A stretch of DNA of 64,000 nt from Alcaligenes faecalis (GCF_002443155.1 NZ_CP023667.1:992001-1056000); one strand, 5' to 3'. Shown: positions 7,713 through 16,780, numbered from the stretch's first letter. Notes: generated from the sequence alone by a model not told the origin. Program-made: numbers and translations.

Positions 7713-9290
7713 TTACTGTTGTGTTTGGCGAGCCAGCTGCAAGTAGTAGCTGCTACGCCAGACATGCTGGCTGCTGCGTTCGAACCAGCGGTGGGTGTCC
7801 GTGATACGCAGGGTGCGTGAGGCGTCGTCATGGCCTTGCGGGGCCGCCAGAAGCTGGCTGCGAACAGTGCTCAAGAGTTCGGTCAGGGCCTGTGCTCTGG
7901 CTTGTACCTGCTCTAGCCAGTCTGCCGGGGCTTGTCCGTGCAAGCCTTGTTGCGCCAGCGTATTCAGCTCTGTGGCCAGGGTCTGAGCCTGCTGGTAACG
8001 GCTGTCGCGCAAGTCTGTTGCAGGCTGGTTTTGCAAGCGGCTGCGCAGACGATGCATGTGGTCAATCGTGTGTAAAAGCGCGCTGATGCGGGCGGCAACG
8101 GCGGGATCATCAGCAGCGCTGGGGATGCGCAATACAAACTCGTAGGCTTGATCCAGCACGGTTTCGATTTGCTGCAGGTCGGCCGCCGCGGTGCTGGGGC
8201 GGCTCATGTTCAGACTGTGCTGATACAGATTCAGCAGGCGCTGGGCCAGCTCTTCCAGCGTGCGTTGGGTAGTTTCCAGGGCCAGGGCCGGTACTTGCAG
8301 CAAGCTATCGTCCAGGTGGTGTTGGGGGCGGGCAGAGCGATCCGGCACCAGGCGCTGCACCCAGCGGGCAAACTGCTGGGTAAAGGGCAGGCACAAGGCG
8401 GCACCCAGGCCAATGAACAGGCTGTGAAAGGCCGCCAGACCCAATGCGCCGGGAGGAACGTTGATGTAGGAGCCTGTGGCGTACATGGCTTTCAGGAACA
8501 AGGGCAGGATCAGCAGTCCCAGTAAACCGGCAATGACGTTGAACAGAATGTAGGCAATGGCCGTGCGCTTGGCGTAAATGGTGCCACCGATAGCAACCAG
8601 TACGCCGGTCAGAGTGGTGCCTATGGATGCGCCCACAACAATGGCGGCGGCCTGATCAAAGCTGACCGCTCCGGCATCCAGAGCGGTCAGTGTCATGGCG
8701 ATAGCGGCGGTCGAGGATTGCAGCACGGCGGTCAGGGCCAGGCCGGTAAGCATGATCAGCAAATGTGCGCCATAGCCGCCCGTAGGCATATGAGCCAGGC
8801 TGAAGCTGGCTGCCAGCCCTTGCATGCCGTCTTGCAGCATGCCCAATCCCAGAAACAGAGTGCCAAAGCCAGCCAGTGCGCGGCCCAGCTCTTTATAGCG
8901 ACCGGGGGCCAGTAGTTTGAGCAGGGCGCCCAACCCAATCAGGGGCAGGGTGTAAAAGCCCAGATTCACTTTTAGCCCCAGGCCGGAGATGATCCAGCCG
9001 GTGGCGGTATTGCCCAGACTGGCGCCGATGACCACGCCAATTGCTTGTGTGAAGGAGATAAGCCCTGCACTGACAAAGCCGATCAGGGTGACAGTGGTAG
9101 CCGTAGAGGATTGGGCCAGCGCGGTAATCAAGGCGCCGGATGCAAAGGCCTTGATGGGTCTGCCGGTAAAGGCCAGCAGGATCTGCTTGAGGGAGCCGCC
9201 CGCAAAAGCCACTAGCCCTTCGGACAGCAGCATCATGCCAATCAGAAATAGACCGAGTCCCCCAAAAAAGGGGAAAAGAGTATCGAGCAT
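7713..9290 (-). CDS. Na/Pi cotransporter family protein with PhoU-like tail
   Basis: A 525-residue protein of the NptA/YjbB type. The N-terminal 310 residues are membrane-embedded and contain two inverted Na/Pi-cotransporter repeats, each with a QSS motif (ALAQSSTATTVTLIG and VLQSSTAAIAMT) that forms the sodium/phosphate site in this family. The C-terminal 200 residues are soluble and helical with the heptad character of PhoU-like domains. YjbB of E. coli, which has the same architecture, exports phosphate. ATG 9290 has only a weak ribosome site. It stands alone on the minus strand. Confidence 0.9.
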   Translation of the reverse strand: MLDTLFPFFGGLGLFLIGMMLLSEGLVAFAGGSLKQILLAFTGRPIKAFASGALITALAQSSTATTVTLIGFVSAGLISFTQAIGVVIGASLGNTATGWIISGLGLKVNLGFYTLPLIGLGALLKLLAPGRYKELGRALAGFGTLFLGLGMLQDGMQGLAASFSLAHMPTGGYGAHLLIMLTGLALTAVLQSSTAAIAMTLTALDAGAVSFDQAAAIVVGASIGTTLTGVLVAIGGTIYAKRTAIAYILFNVIAGLLGLLILPLFLKAMYATGSYINVPPGALGLAAFHSLFIGLGAALCLPFTQQFARWVQRLVPDRSARPQHHLDDSLLQVPALALETTQRTLEELAQRLLNLYQHSLNMSRPSTAAADLQQIETVLDQAYEFVLRIPSAADDPAVAARISALLHTIDHMHRLRSRLQNQPATDLRDSRYQQAQTLATELNTLAQQGLHGQAPADWLEQVQARAQALTELLSTVRSQLLAAPQGHDDASRTLRITDTHRWFERSSQHVWRSSYYLQLARQTQQ

Positions 9291-9507
9291 AAAAGAGTGC
9301 GAGCAGCGAAATAAACGGCAGATCCCGGCAGGAAAAGTCGGGGCAGAAAGCTGGAAGCTGCATTATCGCCAGTTACGCTGTCTGTGGAGTGAAATTCTTG
9401 AGTGTTGCAAACAGGATATTTATGGAAGCGCATGTTGCAAATGCAGCACCTCTTTATTTTTTTGTGTATAAGTGCGCTTGGGTTTCTATTGCAAAAGAGA
9501 GGGCGAT

Positions 9508-9954
9508 GTGGATTTTCGTAAGAGCGTGAGGCTGGTCGCAGGGGCCATGCTGCTGGGTGGCGTGATGGCGGGCCAGGCACAGGCGGTGCAAATGTGGCAT
9601 TCCGATACGGTCTTTGCGAATCAGGGAATGTGTGCTGCGAATTTTACTTTTGATTCCCAAATGGAGCCGGTTCAGCAGCTGAAGGTCCATATTCAGGTGC
9701 TGAGTAAAAAGAACAATAAGCTGGTGGCCGAGGATGTGATCGAGGTGGACGACTTTGGCAGTTCCAGCGCCGAACGCTATGCCACAGGCTATTGGCATGA
9801 TGAAATCGCGTGCGATCAGAATTTGCGAGTGGTGGTGACGGGGGCGACAGCGGTGATGAATGGCGAGCGTGTTGATTTGCTGGCCAAGGATCTGCTGGAC
9901 GTGCAGAATTTTGTTCCGTATGAGATCAGCATCACGCCTGCAGGAACCCAGTAG
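9508..9954 (+). CDS. Secreted protein, possibly IrmA family
   Basis: A 148-residue exported protein. With GTG 9508 as start (AGAGAGGG upstream) the signal peptide is clean: a basic start, LVAGAMLLGGVMAG, and cleavage after AQA. The mature part is predicted mostly beta, with two cysteines (QGMCAANFTF and EIACDQNLRV) in position to pair. The pattern C-NFTFDS ... IEVDDFGSSSA ... C ... DLLDVQNF resembles my recollection of IrmA, a small secreted fibronectin-III-like protein first described in uropathogenic E. coli. A homology search would be needed to settle this. A terminator follows at 9982. Confidence 0.6.
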   Translation: MDFRKSVRLVAGAMLLGGVMAGQAQAVQMWHSDTVFANQGMCAANFTFDSQMEPVQQLKVHIQVLSKKNNKLVAEDVIEVDDFGSSSAERYATGYWHDEIACDQNLRVVVTGATAVMNGERVDLLAKDLLDVQNFVPYEISITPAGTQ

Positions 9955-9981
9955 ACGAGCCAGGATAGGGAGCGTGCCGGC

Positions 9982-10013
9982 AAAGCCTCTTGAGCAATCA
10001 AGAGGCTTTTTTA
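9982..10013 (+). terminator. Rho-independent terminator
   Basis: The stem AAAGCCTCTTGA/TCAAGAGGCTTT with a GCAA loop runs into TTTTTTAT. It ends the secreted-protein transcript. Confidence 0.9.
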
Positions 10014-10023
10014 TGTCAGCAGA

Positions 10024-10060
10024 CGTGAAAAAGCCCAGCTACGTAAGTAGCTGGGCTTTC
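10024..10060 (-). terminator. Terminator for tRNA-Asn (first copy)
   Basis: The perfect stem AAAGCCCAGCTA/TAGCTGGGCTTT lies at 10029-10058. On the minus strand it is followed by a T-run, 8-10 bases beyond the tRNA 3' end. Confidence 0.85.
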
Positions 10061-10067
10061 GTATTTT

Positions 10068-10143
10068 TGGCTCCCCGACCAGGGCTCGAACCTGGGACCT
10101 GCGGATTAACAGTCCGTCGCTCTACCGACTGAGCTATCGGGGA
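10068..10143 (-). tRNA. tRNA-Asn (anticodon GTT), copy 1
   Basis: On the minus strand it reads TCCCCGA...TCGGGGA plus GCCA. The anticodon arm CGGACTGTTAATCCG gives GTT (asparagine) and the T loop is TTCGAGC. It is 76 bases including the encoded CCA. The sequence is identical to the copy at 12095-12170. Confidence 0.97.
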
Positions 10144-10690
10144 CCAGCAAAGAAAATAATTATAGGGTAAAGCTATCGATATTGTAAAGAGGTATTTTAT
10201 GAGAAACCTATTTTCATAAATGCAAAACTGGATACGGCCTTGGCAATAGGCGTAAATCCTGATTTTTCCGTTGGGAACATACCGTCTGGTCAACAAGGCC
10301 CATACACCTGGTTTGTAGCAAATGGTTGCAAGCCTTTTGTTTATTGGCTTTGCGCTCATTTAGCCCATTTTCTGCTGAATTCTCTGCAGGTGAAAAACTA
10401 GGGAAAATGCGTATGAAACCTAGTAAACACGCCGGATTGAGTTTATTGACACCAATATTGTTTATGCCTGAAATATAAATGCTTGCAGTATATGTGTCTC
10501 AACTATCAAGTCCCTTTCATCCCTGTTTCAGGGCCTGGTTCATTGAGATTTCTTGCTTCAAGAAATAGGAGGGAGTGCAGGGGTGTGGCGCCGGGAAATC
10601 ATCTTTTCGGGCGGTGGCAACCAGCACTTGAACAAGAGCCGGACAACGACAAGAAATCCGGCATTCAGACGTTTACAGAGAACAGAGAAT
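10144..10690. other. Porin upstream region
   Basis: A long non-coding stretch, AT-rich to about 10500, that holds the tRNA-Asn promoter (minus strand) and the porin control region. No gene is supported. Confidence 0.5.
10446..10480 (+). promoter_or_regulatory. Candidate sigma-70 promoter for the porin
   Basis: A perfect TTGACA at 10446-10451 is followed by TGAAAT at 10469 (17-base spacing), overlapped by TATAAA at 10474. The -10 choice is ambiguous. It would give an untranslated leader of about 210 bases, which is long enough for small-RNA control of the porin. Confidence 0.45.
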
Positions 10691-11833
10691 ATGAAAAAAA
10701 CTATCTTGGCAGCCTTGTTGATGCCTGTACTGGCGGTTCCCGCCTACGCTGCATCGAACGTGACTTTGTACGGCGTGGTTGATACCGGCCTGGGCTACGA
10801 GCAGTGGAAAGGGAGCGACCTGAAAGGCGGCGCAGAAAAACAAAGCCGTTTTGGTCTGTACGATCAGGGTTGGATGGGTAACCGCTGGGGCCTGATGGGC
10901 AGCGAAGATCTGGGCGGCGGTCTGAAAGCCAACTTCATGCTGGAAAGCGGCTTTGATCTGAGCGATGGCAATATGCGCCAGAACCGCTTGTTTGGTCGTC
11001 AAGCGACCTTGGGCCTGAGTGGTGAATCCTGGGGCCGTGTGGATCTGGGTCGTCAGACCACGGTGACTTCCCTGTACGTTGCCGGTGTGGCCAGCCCCTT
11101 TGGTGGCAATGGCTACCAGTACGGCGTGGGTGCTGCATTTAATGCGGCCAACACGGTTCGTTACGACAATATGCTTGCCTACCAGAGTCCCGAGTTCTCT
11201 GGCTTCCAGTTCGGTGCGGGCTATTCTTTCAACACTAATGGCGCCCAGAAGTGGGATCGTAGCGGTTTGACTGGCAATGCCATCAACAGCGACGATGCCA
11301 ACGTGAAAGCCTTTAGCGTAGCCATGCGCTACACCAATGGTCCTTTGAAAGCGGCCTTGAGCTTTGATCAGGCTCGCTATGGCTCCGCTCGCGAGCAAGG
11401 TGGCAACCTGGTTGCGGCAGAAAGCGGCAATGTCAGCGCCTGGAACCTGGCAGCCAGCTACAAATTCAGCTTTGCCACCTTGCACGCTGCTTTTGGCCAA
11501 AGCCGCAATGGTTACATCGGTGGTTCCCTGCAAACCGAACAATTTGGCCCTGGCATGCACAAGGACCTGAAGGTCAACTCTTACGCGCTGGGCGTGACCG
11601 TTCCTACCGGCAAGGCTGGCTCGGTTCTGGCTTCCTGGACCATGGCTGACCCACGTTCCACTCCACGCAGCACAGATGATGCCAAGACCCAGCACGTGTT
11701 CAGCGCTGGTTACCTGCACAATCTGTCCAAGCGCACCAATCTGTACGCTATTGGCTCCTACGCTCGCAATATCGGCTACTACAGCGATTTGAAGAGCACG
11801 GTTGCCACGGTCGGCATCACGCACCGTTTCTGA
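10691..11833 (+). CDS. Gram-negative porin (Porin_4 family)
   Basis: A 380-residue outer membrane general-diffusion porin. The signal peptide is MKKTILAALLMPVLAVPAYA, and the mature protein starts ASNVTLYGVVDTGLGYE, the classic first strand of neisserial/bordetellal porins. Further hallmarks are NRWGLMGSEDLGGGLKANFM and LFGRQATLGLSG. The chain ends in phenylalanine (THRF), the BAM recognition signal. The start is ATG 10691; upstream in-frame codons back to 10553 do not encode a signal peptide. It is monocistronic with its own terminator, and identical tRNA-Asn genes lie on both sides. Confidence 0.97.
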   Translation: MKKTILAALLMPVLAVPAYAASNVTLYGVVDTGLGYEQWKGSDLKGGAEKQSRFGLYDQGWMGNRWGLMGSEDLGGGLKANFMLESGFDLSDGNMRQNRLFGRQATLGLSGESWGRVDLGRQTTVTSLYVAGVASPFGGNGYQYGVGAAFNAANTVRYDNMLAYQSPEFSGFQFGAGYSFNTNGAQKWDRSGLTGNAINSDDANVKAFSVAMRYTNGPLKAALSFDQARYGSAREQGGNLVAAESGNVSAWNLAASYKFSFATLHAAFGQSRNGYIGGSLQTEQFGPGMHKDLKVNSYALGVTVPTGKAGSVLASWTMADPRSTPRSTDDAKTQHVFSAGYLHNLSKRTNLYAIGSYARNIGYYSDLKSTVATVGITHRF

Positions 11834-11927
11834 TCTTTCTGACTGATTCTGCCAGTTCCGGGTCGACGTAGTGCGTTAGCAGCGGCGGCGTCGTCCTGGA
11901 TAGGGGCTAGGTCAGGGGAAAAGAGCC

Positions 11928-11967
11928 ACAGCGGGGCTGCATCAACATGCAGTCCCGCTGTCTTTTT
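11928..11967 (+). terminator. Rho-independent terminator after the porin
   Basis: A 15-pair hairpin, ACAGCGGG-GCTGCAT/ATGCAGT-CCCGCTGT with a CAAC loop at 11928-11961, is followed by TCTTTTT. Confidence 0.88.
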
Positions 11968-12043
11968 GGGTTGAGGGGTTTTGTTTGTCCAAATGTTAAT
12001 GACGCCGTTTCTTCGTGATGGAGCAGACGCATGTAGCAGGGAC

Positions 12044-12083
12044 AAAAAAAATCAGCCCAAAGCAAACGCTATGGGCTGATTTT
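12044..12083 (-). terminator. Terminator for tRNA-Asn (second copy)
   Basis: The stem AAAATCAGCCCA/TGGGCTGATTTT, read on the minus strand, ends in a run of T (AAAAAAA on plus at 12044). It lies directly 3' of the tRNA. Confidence 0.85.
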
Positions 12084-12094
12084 GATGGTTTTCT

Positions 12095-12170
12095 TGGCTC
12101 CCCGACCAGGGCTCGAACCTGGGACCTGCGGATTAACAGTCCGTCGCTCTACCGACTGAGCTATCGGGGA
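12095..12170 (-). tRNA. tRNA-Asn (anticodon GTT), copy 2
   Basis: Identical base for base to the copy at 10068-10143, with anticodon GTT and an encoded CCA. It has its own terminator, of a different sequence. The 251-base gap to the next gene on its 5' side shows no gene. Confidence 0.97.
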
Positions 12171-12421
12171 CCAGAGAAAAAGAATATAGCATGTATTTTG
12201 CGAAATGTGCAAGTTTTCAGAGGGAAAAGATAAAAGTTGTCGCGTAGTGCTGCTGGGCGCAGTGGCGGACAGGTCATTGGTTGTTGCGCTGGCAGGGTCA
12301 CCATGGCCGCCGTCCAAGGCAAAGAGTAGAATCGACGGCTTATTGCCCTTACTGACTCTTTTTCTGCCAGGGCCCGCCGCTACCATGCTGACCGTGTGGC
12401 CCTGCAAAGTGATGAATTCCC

Positions 12422-13342
12422 ATGCAAGCTAGTCAAAGCTCCAGTGCGCAGCGCAGTTCCTTTTTGATTGGACTGGCGTTGTCGGGGGGCGGATCCATTC
12501 TTTTCTCCGCCAAAGCGGTGGTTGCCAAGCTGACTTACCAATACGACGTCAACGCCTTGACGGTTATCGGGTTTCGAATGCTTTTGTCGCTGCCTTTCTT
12601 TCTGGCGATTGCACTATGGCAAGTGAAGAAAGTACGCCAGGGCAAGCTGGCCGCACTGACCTGGCGGCAGAAGCTGGAGCTGGTGGTGTTGGGCTTTCTG
12701 GGTTATTACCTGGCCAGCTTGCTGGACTTTATTGGTCTTGAATATATTTCGGCAGGGCTGGAGCGGCTGATTCTGTTTCTGTCGCCCACTTTTGTGCTTA
12801 TTTTCTCTGCTATTTTCCTGAAGCGACGGATTCTGCCTAAGCAGTGGCTGGCCTTGGCGCTGGCGTATCTGGGGGTGGGGCTAGTCTTTGTACAGGATTT
12901 GAATCTGACCGGGGATGATGTGCTGCTGGGCGCACTTTGCGTGCTGGGCTCGGCCATTTCCTATGCCATCTACTTGATCGGTTCGGGCGAGCTGCTCAAA
13001 GCCATCGGCTCTACACGTCTGGTGGCCTATGCCATGTCTTTCTCGGCCGTCTATACCCTGATCCACTTTTTTGCCGTGCTGGGCTGGCAGGGTCTGATTC
13101 AACCCGCTCCGGTTTATGGCTTGTCCATGATTCACGCCGTCTGTAATACGGTTTTGCCGACCTTCATGACCATGTGGGCGGTGGAGCGGGTAGGTGCACC
13201 CATGAGTGCTCAGATGGGCTTGATTGGTCCAGTTTCGGTCTTGTTTCTGGCGAACTGGTTCCTGAATGAACCGATTACGCTGATGCAATTGCTGGGTACG
13301 GCCTTCGTACTTAGCGGCGCGATGGTCTTGAGCCGCCGCTAA
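12422..13342 (+). CDS. DMT-family (EamA) transporter
   Basis: A 306-residue inner membrane permease with ten transmembrane helices, made of two EamA repeats as usual for drug/metabolite transporters. Repeat 1 opens with GGSILFSAKAVVAKLTYQYD and repeat 2 with GALCVLGSAISYAIYLIG. The C-terminal LNEPITLMQLLGTAFVLSG is typical. Family members export amino acids, purines or other metabolites, and the substrate here cannot be predicted. ATG 12422 has a poor ribosome site. The gene converges on the patatin-like gene with only 18 bases between the stops. Confidence 0.88.
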   Translation: MQASQSSSAQRSSFLIGLALSGGGSILFSAKAVVAKLTYQYDVNALTVIGFRMLLSLPFFLAIALWQVKKVRQGKLAALTWRQKLELVVLGFLGYYLASLLDFIGLEYISAGLERLILFLSPTFVLIFSAIFLKRRILPKQWLALALAYLGVGLVFVQDLNLTGDDVLLGALCVLGSAISYAIYLIGSGELLKAIGSTRLVAYAMSFSAVYTLIHFFAVLGWQGLIQPAPVYGLSMIHAVCNTVLPTFMTMWAVERVGAPMSAQMGLIGPVSVLFLANWFLNEPITLMQLLGTAFVLSGAMVLSRR

Positions 13343-13360
13343 GTCCCGGCACAGGCTGGC

Positions 13361-14581
13361 TTACTTGCCGTTGGCCAGCCGTTTTTCGATTTCGTCGCGG
13401 TGCACGTCGTAGGTGGTAAAGCCGGCCAGGTTTTCTGGCATGTTCAGCTTGTCCCGGTGTATCAGCGTCTGGCGAATATCATCCAGGCCACTGCGCCAGT
13501 GTTCACGCATGGTCATGCGGCCAAACTGATAGTCCTTGTAGTGCTGCTCGTAGGGCTGGTTGCGGTAAATCAGGTGCACCACGTTATAGCGCTTGTTGCT
13601 GGCCAGTTCTTCGGCCAGACGGCAAGGCAGCAGGTCTTTGCGTTGATCTTCGGGGATCAGGGCAAGCAGCTCCGTCAGGATATGGCGCATGTACTGCGAA
13701 TGACGCATGTCTTCGGTCACCATACGGGTACGGCTGGAGTAGCGGATCTCGTTCAGGCGGTCGCTGACTTCTCCCATATTGTTGGGCACCGGGCCGCGTG
13801 CACTCCACAAATCCACTTGAAACACCAGGGTGTCCCGGCGGGGTGACTGGTCCAGCACATAAGACAGCGGCGTATTGGAAACCAGGCCACCGTCCCAGTA
13901 ATACTGACCATCAATTTCCACAGGGGCGAAAGCCGGGGGCAGGGCGCCCGAAGCCATGAAGTGCTCGGCCCGCAAGGTGGTGCGATGGTTGTCAAAGTAC
14001 ACAAAGTTGCCCGTGCCTACGTTGACCGCGCCTACCGAGATGCGCTGGCGCTTGTCATTGATGCGATCAAAGTCGCACAAACGCCCCAGCGTGTCTTTCA
14101 GGGCGCTGGTGTCGTAGTAACTGGCCCCCTCGGGCACGCCCGGTGTGGCTTGCATCGGTGGGGGAAAACGGGGGCGAAAAAAGCCGCGCTGTCCCAAGAC
14201 CAGCGCATTGCTGGCATTGAAGGCGCTGATGGCCTCGCGCATCACATCGTTGATGCCAAAGAGGGCACGCTCCAGGCAGGCCGGGCTTGACCAGCCATAG
14301 TAGGGCTCGCAAATGGTGTTCCAGAACTCTCGCAGGCGTTCTACCTGTCGCTCGGGCGGATTGCCCGCAATAATCGCCGTGTTCAGGGCCCCAATGGAGA
14401 TGCCGGACAGGCAATCAGGCTCGATTCCCGCTTCCAGCAAACCTTCATAGACACCGGCTTGATAGGCCCCTAACGCGCCGCCGCCTTGCAGCACCAGGGC
14501 TACGGTTTCATAAGGTGGCAAATAAGAGGGGCGGGCAAAAGCGGGGACGTCTTGCGCTTGTGGCGTAGGAACAGTGTTCAT
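13361..14581 (-). CDS. Patatin-like phospholipase family protein
   Basis: A 406-residue patatin-fold acyl hydrolase. It has the oxyanion loop QGGGALGAYQAG (about residues 32-43), the nucleophile elbow GISIG with Ser62, and the catalytic aspartate in WDGGLVSN (about residue 210). The C-terminal 120 residues, including QRKDLLPCRLAEELASNKR, match the DUF3734 extension seen in many proteobacterial patatin proteins. Likely substrates are phospholipids or other acyl esters. It follows the LysR gene on the same strand after 122 bases. Confidence 0.92.
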   Translation of the reverse strand: MNTVPTPQAQDVPAFARPSYLPPYETVALVLQGGGALGAYQAGVYEGLLEAGIEPDCLSGISIGALNTAIIAGNPPERQVERLREFWNTICEPYYGWSSPACLERALFGINDVMREAISAFNASNALVLGQRGFFRPRFPPPMQATPGVPEGASYYDTSALKDTLGRLCDFDRINDKRQRISVGAVNVGTGNFVYFDNHRTTLRAEHFMASGALPPAFAPVEIDGQYYWDGGLVSNTPLSYVLDQSPRRDTLVFQVDLWSARGPVPNNMGEVSDRLNEIRYSSRTRMVTEDMRHSQYMRHILTELLALIPEDQRKDLLPCRLAEELASNKRYNVVHLIYRNQPYEQHYKDYQFGRMTMREHWRSGLDDIRQTLIHRDKLNMPENLAGFTTYDVHRDEIEKRLANGK

Positions 14582-14703
14582 GGCATCGCTCAGTTCAAGA
14601 GGTGGGCAGGAGATCGGGACTTATGATCCCTTCCGGTTGTGCTGCACTGCAGCAAGAATACCATTGCTGCGGGTGTCAACCATCTCAAGAATGCAAACTT
14701 GCG

Positions 14704-15609
14704 TCAATTTTCGGCTGGGGATGAGCCGGATTCGGGGCTGTGCAAATGATCTGCAAAGGCGCTCAAGACCTGGCTGCGGTAGCGTTCCTTGTGCAGCACC
14801 AGGGACAGGCGGCGCTTCAAATCCAGAAAGGGGGTGTCCAGGATGCGTAGTCGTTGATTGGCAACAGCATCCAGCGTGGCTGCCTGTGGCAGGCAGGCCA
14901 GCCCCAGCCCTGCAATGACGGCTTGCTTGATGGCCTCCACCTGGCCCAGTTCCATCAGCACATGCCCACCGGGCAGCACATTCAGGGCTTGTTCGGTCAG
15001 CGCTCGGGAGGCCGAGCCACGTTCGCGCATGATCCAGCTCATGCCCGCAAAGTCCTGTTTTTCCAGAGTGGTCTTGGTGGCCAGTGGATGATCGGGGGCG
15101 GCGCAAACGACCAGCGCATCTTCGCGCCAGATCCAGGTTTCCAGTTGCGGATGGTTGACCGGGCCTTCCACGCAGGCAATGTCGCAGCTGTGTTCCAGCA
15201 ACTGATTGATGATGTTGGCCGTGTTGTCTACCGACACATGCAGGGAGACACGCGGGTGCTGGCGTACAAACTGCCCCACCAGATCCCCGATCAGGTAGTT
15301 GCCTACCGTATTGCTGGCCCCGATGCGGATTTCGCCGCGCAGTTCGCGTTCTTCCTGCTGGCTCTGCATTTCACGCAAACGCTCCAGAATTTCGCGCGCG
15401 TGCGGCAGCAATTGCTTGCCACGGCTGGTCAGCTGCATGCGCCCGGGTGTGCGTTCAAACAAGGGGCAATCCAGCTGCTTTTCCAGTTCGGCCAGGGCCA
15501 TGCTGGCAGCCGGTTGGGACAAGTGAATGTTGGCCGCGCAAGCGCGCACCGTGCCCAAAGTGGCAATGCCTACAAACACTTCCAGTTGTCTGATGCTGAT
15601 CGCGTTCAT
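14704..15609 (-). CDS. LysR-family transcriptional regulator
   Basis: A 301-residue LTTR. The N-terminal winged helix includes IRQLEVFVGIATLGTVRACA and SQPAASMALAELEKQL. The effector domain contains RGEIRIGASNTVGNYLIGDL, which resembles the CysB/YeiE-like branch. It diverges from the YeiH-type exporter gene across 100 AT-rich bases that hold a perfect palindrome. By analogy with yeiE-yeiH it probably controls that gene; this is inference from arrangement. ATG 15609 has no clear ribosome site. Confidence 0.9.
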   Translation of the reverse strand: MNAISIRQLEVFVGIATLGTVRACAANIHLSQPAASMALAELEKQLDCPLFERTPGRMQLTSRGKQLLPHAREILERLREMQSQQEERELRGEIRIGASNTVGNYLIGDLVGQFVRQHPRVSLHVSVDNTANIINQLLEHSCDIACVEGPVNHPQLETWIWREDALVVCAAPDHPLATKTTLEKQDFAGMSWIMRERGSASRALTEQALNVLPGGHVLMELGQVEAIKQAVIAGLGLACLPQAATLDAVANQRLRILDTPFLDLKRRLSLVLHKERYRSQVLSAFADHLHSPESGSSPAEN

Positions 15610-15624
15610 GATAAATAAAATTGA

Positions 15625-15639
15625 TACTTACGATAAGTA
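15625..15639. promoter_or_regulatory. Palindromic LysR-type operator
   Basis: TACTTA-CGA-TAAGTA is a perfect dyad with the T-N11-A form of LysR operators. It lies 16 bases upstream of the LysR start in the divergent gap. A half-like copy (TTACTTATTA) sits at 15682-15691, nearer the exporter gene. Confidence 0.6.
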
Positions 15640-15709
15640 ATAATGAATTTTTTAATACTCGGGGTCAACCTAAAATTACTTTTACTTATTACATATCTGG
15701 AATGACGAG

Positions 15710-16765
15710 ATGAGCAGTGTGACCGATTTACCAGCAGGAAGCACCGCCCTGAAGGCGCAGGGCAAATCGGGTTTCTCTCTGAAGCCGTCCCGTTTGTGGG
15801 GCTTTTTACTGGCGGTGGCCGTGGGCGTTGCCGCCATGGGCCTGGGGAAATTGTGGCCGTTGATTGGCGGCCCTGTTTTTGCGATTGTCCTGGGGATGCT
15901 ACTGCGTAACAGCATGGGCGTGGCTCCGGTGTTTCAGCCCGGTTTGCGCTATTCGTCCAAAGTGTTGTTGCAGTGGTCGATTATTGGCCTGGGTTTTGGT
16001 TTGAGCCTGCCGCAAGTGATGCGTACCGGCATGGATTCGCTGGCTGTAACTCTGGTGACGTTGACGGTGGCTTTTGTGACGGCACTGGTACTGGGCCGAG
16101 CCTTGGGCATTCCTTCCAAGCTGCGCACCCTGATCGGGGTGGGGACGGCGATTTGCGGTGGCTCGGCGATTGCGGCAGTTACGCCCATTCTGAAGCCGGA
16201 AGAGCATGAAACTGCACTGGCAATTTCCACCATCTTTATCTTCAATATTGTGGCGGTGCTGATTTTCCCCTTGGCCGGTCACATGATGAACATGTCCGAT
16301 GCCGGTTTTGGGGTGTGGGCGGGAACCGCTATCAACGATACCTCGTCAGTCGTGGCGGCAGGGTATAGCTACAGCCGTCAGGCCGGTGACCATGCCACTA
16401 TCGTGAAATTGACGCGTGCAACCTTGATTATTCCTATCTGCCTGATTCTGGCGGGCCTGGAAATGTGGCGTTCGCGTCAGGCGGGTCGGGATTTTGATCT
16501 GATGCGCGTATTTCCCTGGTTCATTGTCTGGTTCATGGTGGCCTCGGCTCTGCGCTCGCTGGGCTGGGTGCCGGTGGAGTGGCTGGAACCGCTGCGTTTT
16601 CTGGCCGAGTTCCTGATGGTTCTGGCCCTGGCTGCCATTGGCTTGTGCTCGGATTTAAAGGTGATGGCACGAGCCGGCGCGCGGCCTGCCTTGCTGGGTC
16701 TGGGAGTCTGGATTGCCGTAGCCCTCAGCAGTTTGTTGGTTCAGCGCTGGATAGGCGTCTGGTAA
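15710..16765 (+). CDS. YeiH family putative sulfate exporter (UPF0324)
   Basis: A 351-residue membrane protein of the YeiH/PSE family, with about ten transmembrane helices. Family blocks are visible: GPVFAIVLGMLLRNS, KVLLQWSIIGLGFGLSLPQV, GVGTAICGGSAIAAVTPI and GVWAGTAINDTSSVVAAGYS. The family is annotated as putative sulfate exporter, with some members linked to taurine/sulfoacetate metabolism, but the transport substrate is not proven. It is monocistronic, with a strong terminator at 16781, and divergent from the LysR gene. Confidence 0.92.
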   Translation: MSSVTDLPAGSTALKAQGKSGFSLKPSRLWGFLLAVAVGVAAMGLGKLWPLIGGPVFAIVLGMLLRNSMGVAPVFQPGLRYSSKVLLQWSIIGLGFGLSLPQVMRTGMDSLAVTLVTLTVAFVTALVLGRALGIPSKLRTLIGVGTAICGGSAIAAVTPILKPEEHETALAISTIFIFNIVAVLIFPLAGHMMNMSDAGFGVWAGTAINDTSSVVAAGYSYSRQAGDHATIVKLTRATLIIPICLILAGLEMWRSRQAGRDFDLMRVFPWFIVWFMVASALRSLGWVPVEWLEPLRFLAEFLMVLALAAIGLCSDLKVMARAGARPALLGLGVWIAVALSSLLVQRWIGVW

Positions 16766-16780
16766 GGCGGGACAGTAAAG

